The notes under the pieces are model-generated. The model had not been told where the DNA came from. It saw only the letters and a list, made by a program, of their open reading frames with translations, and searched no databases. Positions 1 to 6,388 of a stretch of 10,194 nucleotides of DNA are shown here, in pieces; position 1 is the stretch's first letter; every line of letters begins with the position of its first letter. The DNA comes from Candidatus Eiseniibacteriota bacterium (GTDB taxonomy: Bacteria > Eisenbacteria > RBG-16-71-46). Both the position numbers and the translations under genes were made by a program. The stretch spans positions 1 through 10,194 of the forward strand of contig VBPB01000082.1 in NCBI GenBank assembly GCA_005893365.1, given 5' to 3'.

Positions 1-352
1 TGGCGTCGAAGTCGTTGCCCAGGTCGTACAGGAACTGGTCGCTCAGCACCCAGCCGTTGGAGCGATACCAGGCGGGCTGATCGGTCGCGGGAAAGCGGCA
101 GCCGCTGAGGAGGGCGGGCAACGCCATCACCCGCTGCGGCAGATTCCCGTTCTCGGGGTTGATGCGGTAGTCGTCGAGGGTCCAGTAGGCGACGCCGCCG
201 GTGAGATGGATGCCCTCGTCGTAGGTGAGGCTCTTCTCGCGGATGCCGGCGACCATCAACGCCCAGAAGGCGACGAGCAGGACCGCCGGGAGGAGCGTCG
301 TCAGCCATCGAGCGGGCGGCGGGCCCGGGCGGGCGTGCGGGACGGAGTCCAT
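1..352 (-). CDS. GT39-like GT-C membrane glycosyltransferase, N-terminal part (3' end beyond window)
   Basis: Reading the minus strand from the ATG at 352 gives 117 codons with no stop before the window edge. A short Pro/Arg-rich cytoplasmic tail (about residues 1-16) is followed by one membrane helix (about 17-36) and then a first extracytoplasmic loop with SLTYDEGIHLTGG (Asp-Glu pair near residues 45-46) and DDYRINPENGNLPQRVMALP. This is the hallmark start of PMT/GT39-type GT-C enzymes, where the acidic loop after the first helix is catalytic and the donor is a polyprenyl-phosphate sugar. It therefore probably transfers sugar on the outer face of the cytoplasmic membrane. The acceptor cannot be told. 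No strong Shine-Dalgarno precedes the start, and no other ATG is in frame just upstream. It is divergent from the gene at 516. Family call is confident, specificity unknown. Confidence 0.82.
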   Translation of the reverse strand, partial: MDSVPHARPGPPPARWLTTLLPAVLLVAFWALMVAGIREKSLTYDEGIHLTGGVAYWTLDDYRINPENGNLPQRVMALPALLSGCRFPATDQPAWYRSNGWVLSDQFLYDLGNDFDA

Positions 353-429
353 GCGAGCGTGACAGCCTACGCCCGCCGGATGGCCGGAGCCAGTCACGGA
401 CGCGAGCGCGGGCGCGGCCACCGACATTC

Positions 430-461
430 TTGCGGCACACGGCGCACCCAGAGGCTAGGAT
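430..461 (+). promoter_or_regulatory. Weak sigma70-like promoter candidate for the 516-3258 gene unit
   Basis: TTGCGG at 430-435 and TAGGAT at 456-461 resemble -35 and -10 hexamers, but the spacer is 20 nt, longer than the usual 16-18. The -10 element is the more believable half. It would place the transcript start near 468, just before the hairpin at 470-488 and 48 nt before the ATG at 516. This is a motif match only. Confidence 0.25.
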
Positions 462-469
462 GGCGCGGC

Positions 470-488
470 GTCGGGGGCCAGCCCCGAC
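470..488 (+). other. Inverted repeat / possible 5' leader hairpin
   Basis: GTCGGGG (470-476) and CCCCGAC (482-488) are perfect 7-bp arms around a 5-nt loop. The repeat lies between the -10 candidate at 456-461 and the ribosome binding site GGAGAG at 504-509. No T-tract follows, so it does not look like an intrinsic terminator. If the promoter guess is right, it would sit at the extreme 5' end of the mRNA, where such stems can slow decay. Function is inference. Confidence 0.4.
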
Positions 489-515
489 CCAGTCGTCACC
501 GCTGGAGAGCGAACG

Positions 516-1226
516 ATGGCCGCCGCCTTTTCGTCCTTCGCCCCGTTCACCATCCTCCACGCCCTCACCATCGTCATGCTGGTCGCGGCCACCGCCATCG
601 CGATCGTCATCGGCCGGCGGTTGCGCGGCACGCGGTGGCTCGTCCCCTTCGACATCGCCTTCGCAGCCACGGCCCTGGTCATGTGGGTGGTCGAAGACGC
701 CCAGCACTTGCTGGCCCGCCCACTCGACCTCGCGCACGCCCTGCCTCTCGAGGTCTGCGACCTCGAAGGCCTCGTCTTGGCGCTCACGCTCTTCTTCCGC
801 CTGCCCGTGTTCAAGGCCCTGCTCTACTTCTGGGGGATCGGCCTCAGCTCACAGGGGCTGTTCACGCCCCAGCTTCACGACGGGCCGTCGTCGTTCCACT
901 TCTGGCAGTTCTTCTTCCGCCACGGCGGCATCGTCGGCGGGGCGATTTATCTCGTGGCCGTGCACGGCTATCGGCCCTCCTGGCGCGACTGGCGCACGGC
1001 GACCCTCCTCGGCATCGGCTACGTGCTGGCGATCGTCGTCGTGGACATCGGCTTCGGCTTCAACTACGGCTACGTCGGGAACGCGCGCCCGGACCAGCCC
1101 TCGCTGATCGACGTCCTGGGGCCGTGGCCGTGGCGCGTGTTCCTCATGGTGGCTGCGGCGGTGGCGGTGTTCGCGTTGCTGATGGCGCCCTGGGCCCTGC
1201 GGGCGCGGGCGCGGAGCCCGCGATGA
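516..1226 (+). CDS. YwaF / TIGR02206-family integral membrane protein
   Basis: This 236-residue polytopic membrane protein is close to the usual length of the YwaF (TIGR02206) family, whose function is not known. Characteristic blocks are present: LPLEVCDLEGL (residues 77-87), GLSSQGLFTPQL (109-120), the HFWQFFFRHGGIV segment (128-140) with its conserved His, and NYGYVGNARPDQPSLID (183-199) followed by VLGPWPW (200-206). About six or seven helices are visible. The start is supported by GGAGAG at 504-509, six bases before the ATG. Its stop codon overlaps the start of the next gene (ATGA at 1223-1226), so it heads a translationally coupled unit with a beta-helix acyltransferase-like protein and an MFS transporter. 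The conserved charged and polar residues in membrane segments suggest ligand binding or catalysis rather than a purely structural role, but no reaction can be assigned. Confidence 0.85.
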   Translation: MAAAFSSFAPFTILHALTIVMLVAATAIAIVIGRRLRGTRWLVPFDIAFAATALVMWVVEDAQHLLARPLDLAHALPLEVCDLEGLVLALTLFFRLPVFKALLYFWGIGLSSQGLFTPQLHDGPSSFHFWQFFFRHGGIVGGAIYLVAVHGYRPSWRDWRTATLLGIGYVLAIVVVDIGFGFNYGYVGNARPDQPSLIDVLGPWPWRVFLMVAAAVAVFALLMAPWALRARARSPR

Positions 1227-1957
1227 CGCGCGTCCTCGACGCCGGCCTGCGCCTCGCCGCCTTCCTCTACCTCGTCTTCCAGTTCCTGATCGTCGGCCTG
1301 GCGCTGCTCCCGGCGGCCCTGATGATCCGCATCTTCTGGAATCTCGGCTCGATCCCGCTGCTGGCCCTCGCGCTCGGGCTCGGCTATCTCGTCTTCGGCA
1401 TCACCTACCTGCTCCTGGTCATCGCGATCAAGCATCTGGTGTTCTTCCGCAGCCGTGAGGGCGTCTATCCGTTCATGTCCGCTTACGCGCTGCAGTGGGC
1501 GTTCGTCGGCTCGCTCGTCAACCTGGCCAAGCTCGTCATCCTGTCGCACCTCAAGGGCATGCCGATCCTCAACACCTTCTACCGCGCCATGGGCGCCAGG
1601 ATCGGCCGCAACGTCCTGATCAACACCTGCAATCTGTTCGACTTCGACGTGCTCGAGATCGGCGACGACGCCTTCATCGGCGGCGACGCCGTGGTCATCG
1701 GCCACGCCGGCGAGGCCGGGCGCCTGCACATCCGCCCGGTGCGGATCGGTCCGCGCTGCACCGTGGGGCAGTCCTCGATCGTGTTCCCGGGCGCCACCAT
1801 GGAGGAGCGTTCGGTCCTGGGGGCGCTCTCGCTCCTGCCCAAGGGGAGGACACTCCCGGCGGGCACCGTCTGGGGCGGCAACCCGCTCCGGCAACTGGAC
1901 GGCGCCAAGCGAGCCCACGACGAGCCGCCCGCATTCGTCGCCGAGGCCACGGATTGA
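1223..1957 (+). CDS. Membrane-anchored left-handed beta-helix (hexapeptide-repeat) acyltransferase-like protein
   Basis: The protein has 244 residues. About residues 8-74 hold two or three hydrophobic helices, a further amphipathic or membrane stretch follows near 85-108, and the C-terminal half (about 122-222) is a hexapeptide-repeat domain: GARIGRNVLI, LEIGDDAFIGGDAVVIGHAG, VRIGPRCTVGQSSIVFPG, ERSVLGALSLLPKG. His161 in VVIGHAG is a candidate catalytic base. The layout resembles the C-terminal region of the Pls/NRPS-like TIGR02353 proteins, where membrane helices are followed by a similar beta-helix. The ATG at 1223 overlaps the upstream stop by 4 nt and has GGAG at 1213-1216 in front. A longer in-frame reading from further upstream overlaps the YwaF gene and is not credible. 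Acyl transfer to a lipid, sugar or peptide is inferred from fold only; the substrate is unknown. Confidence 0.8.
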   Translation: MTRVLDAGLRLAAFLYLVFQFLIVGLALLPAALMIRIFWNLGSIPLLALALGLGYLVFGITYLLLVIAIKHLVFFRSREGVYPFMSAYALQWAFVGSLVNLAKLVILSHLKGMPILNTFYRAMGARIGRNVLINTCNLFDFDVLEIGDDAFIGGDAVVIGHAGEAGRLHIRPVRIGPRCTVGQSSIVFPGATMEERSVLGALSLLPKGRTLPAGTVWGGNPLRQLDGAKRAHDEPPAFVAEATD

Positions 1958-3258
1958 CCGAGCCGACGCCGGCCCCGGCGCCGGCGGCTCCCATCGCCGG
2001 GCCGGCCGAGCCACCGCGCGTCCTGCGCACGCGCGACCAGGTCTTCCTCTCCTGCTTCTGGTTCGCCTACAACTTCCACTGGGGCGCCCTGCTGGCCATC
2101 GTCCTGCCGAGCCAGATCACGGCGATCGTTGGGGACCAGCGCAAGGAGCTGTTCAACGGGCTGATCCCGCCGCTGGGCGCGTCGCTGTCGCTCTTGGTCA
2201 CGCCGCTCGCGGGCGCCCTCTCGGACCGCGCCGGGAGCCGGTTCGGGCGCCGCCGGCCGTTCATCCTGGTCGGTACGCTCGCGAACCTCGTCTTCCTCCT
2301 GCTGATGGCGGGGTTCACCCACGGCGGGGGCATCTGGCTCTTCCTGCTCTGCTATCTCGGCGTCCAGCTCGGCAACAACTGGTCGGGGGGCCCGTACGCG
2401 GGCCTGATCCCCGACGTCGTGGCGCCGCGCCAGCGCGGGGCCGCGAGCGGCTGGCTGGCGCTGATGACCGCGCTCGGGACGCTGGGTGGGGCGATCGCCG
2501 CCGGGCAGCTCGTGCGCGGCGAGCGCTTCGGCCCGGTCTACGGGACCATCGCGGCCGTCGTCGTCGTCTTCCTGATCCTGACGCTGGCCGGCGTCCGGGA
2601 GCGCCCGGCGCGCCCCGGGCCATCGCTCGACCTGCGCACGTTCCTGACGACGTTCCTCCCCCGCGGCCCGGCCTACCGCAACTTCTACCTCGTGCTCGTG
2701 ACCCGGGCGCTCGTCACCATGGGGATCTATTCGGTCTTCACCTTCTTCCAGTTCTTCCTCAAGGACATCCTGCGCGTGCCGGACCCGCCGACCCAGACGT
2801 CGTACCTGATCGCCATCATCATCGCGGCCGGCGTGCCCACCAGCCTGGCCGGCGGCGTGCTCTCCGACCGGCATGGCCGCAAGCCGCTGGTCTACCTGAG
2901 CGGCGGCCTGATGGCGCTCGCCTCGGCCATCTTCGTCGGCGTCGCGTTCTTCCCCTCGCTGCCGTTCATGTTCGTGGTCGGGGCGCTCTTCGGCCTGGGA
3001 TACGGCGCCTATCAGGCCGTGGACTGGGCGCTGGCGATCGACGTCCTGCCGAGGGGCGACGCCTCCGCCAAGGACATGGGCATCTGGCACGTCTCGCTCG
3101 CGCTGCCGCAGGTCCTGGCGCCGGCGATTACCGGGCTCACCCTCAATGCGCTCAAGCCCTCGGGGCTGCTGCTGGGCTACACCGTGGTGTTCGTGATGAC
3201 GGCGGTCTGGTTCGTGCTCGGCACGGTCTTCGTGCGCGCGATCCGCGGGGTGCGGTAG
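1954..3258 (+). CDS. MFS transporter, 12 TM (TTG start)
   Basis: The 434-residue product has the size and repeat symmetry of a 12-helix major facilitator. Loop 2-3 carries motif A in the form GALSDRAGSRFGRRRPFI (residues 87-104), and the second half repeats it as GGVLSDRHGRKP (300-311). The RFGRRRPFI form recalls the sucrose/GPH-like sugar transporter branch (SLC45, SUT), but substrate prediction from this alone is weak. The N-terminal 24 residues are Pro/Ala-rich and cytoplasmic. The start is taken as TTG at 1954: it overlaps the upstream TGA by 4 nt (TTGA), has GAGG at 1943-1946 seven bases before it, and no ATG or GTG lies in frame between it and the first helix. Last gene of the unit that begins at 516. 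It may export or import a molecule handled by the two upstream membrane proteins; this is inference from position. Confidence 0.88.
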   Translation: MTEPTPAPAPAAPIAGPAEPPRVLRTRDQVFLSCFWFAYNFHWGALLAIVLPSQITAIVGDQRKELFNGLIPPLGASLSLLVTPLAGALSDRAGSRFGRRRPFILVGTLANLVFLLLMAGFTHGGGIWLFLLCYLGVQLGNNWSGGPYAGLIPDVVAPRQRGAASGWLALMTALGTLGGAIAAGQLVRGERFGPVYGTIAAVVVVFLILTLAGVRERPARPGPSLDLRTFLTTFLPRGPAYRNFYLVLVTRALVTMGIYSVFTFFQFFLKDILRVPDPPTQTSYLIAIIIAAGVPTSLAGGVLSDRHGRKPLVYLSGGLMALASAIFVGVAFFPSLPFMFVVGALFGLGYGAYQAVDWALAIDVLPRGDASAKDMGIWHVSLALPQVLAPAITGLTLNALKPSGLLLGYTVVFVMTAVWFVLGTVFVRAIRGVR

Positions 3259-3276
3259 GGAAACCCATCGCGCCGG

Positions 3277-3302
3277 GGGCGCTCGCACGGGCCCGGGCGC
3301 CC
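3277..3302 (+). terminator. Weak hairpin after the MFS gene, possible terminator
   Basis: GGGCGC (3277-3282) and GCGCCC (3297-3302) can pair around a 14-nt loop that itself contains GGGCCC. Only two T bases follow, so a classical intrinsic terminator is doubtful. Its place, 18 nt after the MFS stop and before a promoter-like sequence, is the main argument for it. Confidence 0.2.
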
Positions 3303-3326
3303 TTCGCGCTCCGGCCGCCTTCGCGG

Positions 3327-3355
3327 TTGACCCCATCCCTCCCGGCCTCCATATT
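3327..3355 (+). promoter_or_regulatory. Sigma70-type promoter for the DUF3311/SSS/GT/DUF480-PLP unit
   Basis: TTGACC (3327-3332, five of six consensus bases) and CATATT (3350-3355, four of six) are separated by exactly 17 nt. The -10 box is one of very few AT-rich spots in this GC-rich region. The expected transcript start, about 7 nt past the -10 box, falls near 3362, one or two bases before the ATG at 3364. No Shine-Dalgarno sequence exists in that gap, so the first gene is probably read from a leaderless mRNA. Confidence 0.55.
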
Positions 3356-3363
3356 CGCCCGCC

Positions 3364-3606
3364 ATGCGCCGCGTCCCCCTCCACCGCTGGCTCGCCGTCG
3401 TCCCGGGGCTCCTGATCCTCGGCGGCGTTCCGTTCGCGAACCGCGTGCACCGGCTGGTGCTGGGGCTGCCCTTCCTGCTGCTCTGGATCGTCGGCTGCGT
3501 CCTGCTGACCTCGGCGACCATGGCGCTCATCGGCTCGCTCGACGCGAAGGCCGCGCGGTCCGCGGGCGCGAGCCCCGATCCTCCCGACCGGGACGCCGCC
3601 CGATGA
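3364..3606 (+). CDS. DUF3311 small membrane protein, partner of SSS symporter
   Basis: This 80-residue protein has two membrane helices (about residues 8-24 and 31-56). It shows the DUF3311 pattern, with VPFANRVHRLVLGLPFLLLW (22-41) and then a second helix ending in LTSATMAL. Genes of this family usually sit directly before a sodium/solute symporter, as here: the stop overlaps the symporter start by 4 nt (ATGA at 3603-3606). It is thought to be an accessory subunit or assembly partner of the symporter; that role is family-level inference. The C-terminal 20 residues are Pro/Asp/Ala-rich and cytoplasmic. The ATG at 3364 lacks a Shine-Dalgarno but lies just after the promoter at 3327-3355, suggesting leaderless translation. 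Confidence 0.85.
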   Translation: MRRVPLHRWLAVVPGLLILGGVPFANRVHRLVLGLPFLLLWIVGCVLLTSATMALIGSLDAKAARSAGASPDPPDRDAAR

Positions 3607-5084
3607 ATCCCGCGCTCCTGATCATCGCCCTCTTCCTCGCGTTCGCCTTCCTGCTGGGGCTCCTGGCGCGGCGCGGGCGCACCATGACGCTCGAGCAGTG
3701 GGCGGTGGGCGGGCGCGGCTTCGGCGCGCTGCTCGTGTTCCTGCTCATGGCGGGCGAGATCTACACCACGTTCACCTTCCTGGGCGGCAGCGGCTGGGCC
3801 TACGGCCGCGGGGCGCCGGCGTTCTACATCCTGGGCTACGGGGCCATCGCCTACGCGATCTCCTACTTCCTGCTGCCGGTGATCTGGCGCTATGCCACCC
3901 GGCACCATCTCCACTCGCAGCCGGACTTCTTCGTGAGCAAGTACAAGAGCCCGGGGCTCGGCGTGCTGGTCTCGCTGGTGAGCGTGGCGGCCCTGGTGCC
4001 CTACCTGGTGCTCCAGCTCAAGGGCCTCGGCATCATCATCTCGGAGATGTCGTACGGCACGCTCTCGGTGGCGGCCGCGGTGTGGATCAGCGTCACGGCC
4101 CTGGTCGTGTACGTGGTGATCTCGGGCGTCCACGGCTCGGCGTGGACGGCGATCCTCAAGGACATCATGATCCTGGTCGTGGCGGTGGGGCTCGGCCTCT
4201 ACCTGCCCTGGCACTACTACGGCGGCTTCGGGCCGATGTTCGCGGCCATCGACCACGCCAAGCCGGGGTTCCTCACCCTGCCGGCCAAGGGCATGAGCGT
4301 GTCCTGGTTCGTCTCCACCGTGCTGCTCAACGCGCTCGGTTTCTACATGTGGCCGCACGGCTTCGCCTCGGCGTACACGGCGCGCTCCGAGGACGTCTTC
4401 CGCAAGAACGCGGTGGTGATGCCGCTCTACCAGCTGGTGCTGCTGTTCGTGTTCTTCACCGGCTTCGCGGCGATCCTCCAGGTGCCGGGGCTCGCCGGTG
4501 CCCAGGGCGACCTGTCGCTGCTCCGCATCTCGAAGCTGGCCTTCCCGCCGCCGGTGGTCGGCTTGATCGGCGCCGCCGGGCTGCTCACCGCCCTGGTGCC
4601 GGGCTCGATGATCCTGCTCACCGCGGCCACGATCCTCTCCAAGAACGTCTACCGCCCGCTCGTCCGAGGGACGAGCGAGCAGACGGTCGGCCGGCTCGCC
4701 CGCGGGCTGGTGCCGGTGGTCGCCCTGGCCGCCGTCTGCTTCACCCTGAGCGGCGGCGAGGCCCTGGTGCCGCTGCTGCTGCTCGGCTACAACCTGGTCA
4801 CCCAGCTCTTCCCGGCGCTGGTCCTGAGCCTGCCGGAGCGACCGCTCGCCACGCGGATCGGCAGCATGGCCGGCATCGTCACCGGTGAGGCGATCGTCGC
4901 GTGGTCGTCGCTCTCGGGCACGACGCTCGCCAAGCTCCTCCCGACCTGGCCCTCGGTCATCACCGACCTCAACATCGGCATCGTCGCGATGACCTTGAAC
5001 TTCGCGGTGCTGCTGGCGGTGAGCGCCGTGACGCGGGAGCGGGTGCCGGCCCAGGCGATCGAGGAGCCCGCGGCCGCGACGTGA
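3603..5084 (+). CDS. SSS-family sodium:solute symporter
   Basis: The 493-residue product has about 13 hydrophobic helices, as expected for the SSS (SLC5-like) fold. Diagnostic parts are the early EQWAVGGRGFGALLVFLLMAG (residues 31-51, the substrate/sodium region of TM2), SGVHGSAWTAILKDIMIL (174-191), and the TM8-like PGSMILLTAATILSKNVYRPL (333-353), where Ser/Thr side chains coordinate sodium in this family. Pairing with DUF3311 and similarity to the monocarboxylate/YhjB-type branch suggest small carboxylates as substrate, but this is not proven. The ATG at 3603 overlaps the DUF3311 stop; the ribosome binding signal is weak (GGA at 3591-3593), so translational coupling is likely. Its own stop overlaps the GTG of the glycosyltransferase gene. 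Inner membrane, solute uptake driven by sodium or proton. Confidence 0.9.
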   Translation: MNPALLIIALFLAFAFLLGLLARRGRTMTLEQWAVGGRGFGALLVFLLMAGEIYTTFTFLGGSGWAYGRGAPAFYILGYGAIAYAISYFLLPVIWRYATRHHLHSQPDFFVSKYKSPGLGVLVSLVSVAALVPYLVLQLKGLGIIISEMSYGTLSVAAAVWISVTALVVYVVISGVHGSAWTAILKDIMILVVAVGLGLYLPWHYYGGFGPMFAAIDHAKPGFLTLPAKGMSVSWFVSTVLLNALGFYMWPHGFASAYTARSEDVFRKNAVVMPLYQLVLLFVFFTGFAAILQVPGLAGAQGDLSLLRISKLAFPPPVVGLIGAAGLLTALVPGSMILLTAATILSKNVYRPLVRGTSEQTVGRLARGLVPVVALAAVCFTLSGGEALVPLLLLGYNLVTQLFPALVLSLPERPLATRIGSMAGIVTGEAIVAWSSLSGTTLAKLLPTWPSVITDLNIGIVAMTLNFAVLLAVSAVTRERVPAQAIEEPAAAT

Positions 5085-6388
5085 AGCGATCCCCGCGCGA
5101 CCGCCGCCGGCCGCGAACGGACCCCGCCGCCGGGGCGGCAGCCCCCCAGGCCCCTCCGGTCGCCCGGCTCGGGGCCGACGATGACGACGCGCGCTGGCGG
5201 TCGGCCGGGCTGGCGCTGCTGGCGGCCTACTCGTTGGTGGCGACGATCGTCGTCCTGTTCCAGCACGCGACGCCGACTTACGGCGCCGAGGGCGATCTGA
5301 TCGGCGTGTACCTGCCCGCCGCCCAGGCGCTCCGCGCCGGCCACCTGGCGCCCGAGCACTACCTCTTCCACGGGATCGGCTACCCCGCGATGCTGGCGGC
5401 CCTGGGTGCGGTGCTCAACGGGGACGATTGGCTCGGGGCGAGGGTGCTCAACGTGGCCGCGGCGGTCACGGCGGCGTGGCTCACGTTCGAGCTCGCGCGC
5501 GGCCTCTGGTCGAGCCGGACCGGCGTGTTCGCGGTCCTGGCCTTGATCACGACCCCGGTCTTCCTGCGCGCCACCGTCGAGGCGGGCACCGACATGCCGG
5601 CGCTCGCCTGGTCGCTCGGCGCCACGGTCCTGATCTGCCGGGCAGGCGGGCCGGCCGCGATGGCGGCGTCGGGGTTCCTGGCCGGGGTCGCGATCATCAC
5701 CCGGTACAACGCGGTCTTCCTCCCGCTGGCGGGCGCGGCGACGCTGCTGGCCCGCCCCGCCACCCGCTCACGCCTCGTCCCCTACCTGGGTGGCCTCGCG
5801 GTCCCGGTCGTGACCTGGTTCGCGATCAACCAGCGCCTCTCGGGCGCGGCGTGGTCGAACCAGAACTACGCCAACATCGCCTACGAGTTCTTCGGGCGGT
5901 CGGTGCCGTGGGAACGCTTCTGGCTCGAGACCAGCGGCCAGTTCCACTCCTTCCGCGAGATCGTGGCGTACGACCCAAGGCGGTTCATCACCCATCTCGG
6001 CGCCAACCTGGCCACGCGCTGGTGGCGGGACGCCCGCGAGCTGATGTCGCCGTGGTCCGGATGGCTGGCGGTGCCGGGGCTGGTGCTGATGCTGCGCGGC
6101 CGGCCGGGAGCGCGCGCCGTCGCCCTGCACGCGGCGCTGGCCTATGGCGTGCTCGCCTTCGCGTTCTACTCGCCGCGCTTCATCTCTACCTGCTGCCGTT
6201 CTATCTGTGCGGGACGGTGGCGCTGGTCCTCGAGACCGGCTGGCCGCCGCGCGCCGGCCTCGCCCGCCCGCGCCCCGGCGACGCGCCGCCGCGTCCCGAT
6301 CCCCGGGCCGTCACGATCGGGCGCGTGGCGCTCCTGGCCACGCTGGCGATGGTGTCGTCGCTCGGGGCGATCCGCGACACGCGCTTAG
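5081..6388 (+). CDS. GT-C glycosyltransferase with TPR domain, 5' part (frameshifted)
   Basis: A GTG start overlaps the symporter stop (GTGA, 5081-5084); a GAGGAG at 5061-5066 lies 14 nt away, so coupling probably drives translation. Residues 1-40 are a basic, Pro-rich, disordered cytoplasmic tail. Residues 42-61 form the first helix, followed by the acidic loop TYGAEGDLIGVYLP (66-79), equivalent to the catalytic loop of GT39/PMT_2 enzymes. Further helices run to AFYSPRF (361-367). From codon 368 the reading frame turns into an Arg/Ala/Pro-rich run without helices (about 68 residues, to a TAG at 6386-6388), which is unlike the family. The proper continuation lies one frame over, from 6181. 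If repaired the protein would be about 760 residues. It probably uses a polyprenyl-phosphate sugar at the outer face of the inner membrane. The acceptor is unknown. Confidence 0.75.
   Translation: MKRSPRDRRRPRTDPAAGAAAPQAPPVARLGADDDDARWRSAGLALLAAYSLVATIVVLFQHATPTYGAEGDLIGVYLPAAQALRAGHLAPEHYLFHGIGYPAMLAALGAVLNGDDWLGARVLNVAAAVTAAWLTFELARGLWSSRTGVFAVLALITTPVFLRATVEAGTDMPALAWSLGATVLICRAGGPAAMAASGFLAGVAIITRYNAVFLPLAGAATLLARPATRSRLVPYLGGLAVPVVTWFAINQRLSGAAWSNQNYANIAYEFFGRSVPWERFWLETSGQFHSFREIVAYDPRRFITHLGANLATRWWRDARELMSPWSGWLAVPGLVLMLRGRPGARAVALHAALAYGVLAFAFYSPRFISTCCRSICAGRWRWSSRPAGRRAPASPARAPATRRRVPIPGPSRSGAWRSWPRWRWCRRSGRSATRA
6176..6186 (+). other. Frameshift site inside the GT-C/TPR gene
   Basis: In frame up to TTC (Phe, 6179-6181) the protein reads SPRF; from CAT (6181-6183) the other frame reads HLYLLPFYLCGTVALVLETG, a typical GT-C helix following the RF/RY loop. 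Base C6181 is used by both. Adding one C to make TTCCATCTC would restore a single frame across the locus, so the simplest explanation is loss of one C, either real or from sequencing or assembly. No X XXY YYZ slippery heptamer is present here. Confidence 0.7.

Noticed and set aside
206..1222. Plus-strand open frame running into the acyltransferase-like gene in the same frame
   Set aside because: The part before 1223 is Arg/Pro/His-rich, overlaps the well-supported YwaF-type gene and crosses the divergent promoter region; the gene starts at ATG 1223.
1579..3450. Very long minus-strand open frame (over 600 codons) opposite the acyltransferase-like and MFS genes
   Set aside because: Its product is a low-complexity run of Arg, Glu, Asp, Gln and Ala, without domains or helices; it is the usual antisense shadow of GC-rich genes rich in membrane segments.
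3177..4358. Minus-strand open frame of 393 codons opposite the symporter
   Set aside because: His/Arg/Glu-rich shadow of a clear membrane transporter on the plus strand; no ribosome site and no family resemblance.
6176..6190. Programmed -1 frameshifting at the GT-C/TPR junction
   Set aside because: No slippery heptamer, no obvious downstream pseudoknot, and the unshifted product gains only a low-complexity tail. Mutation or sequence error is simpler.
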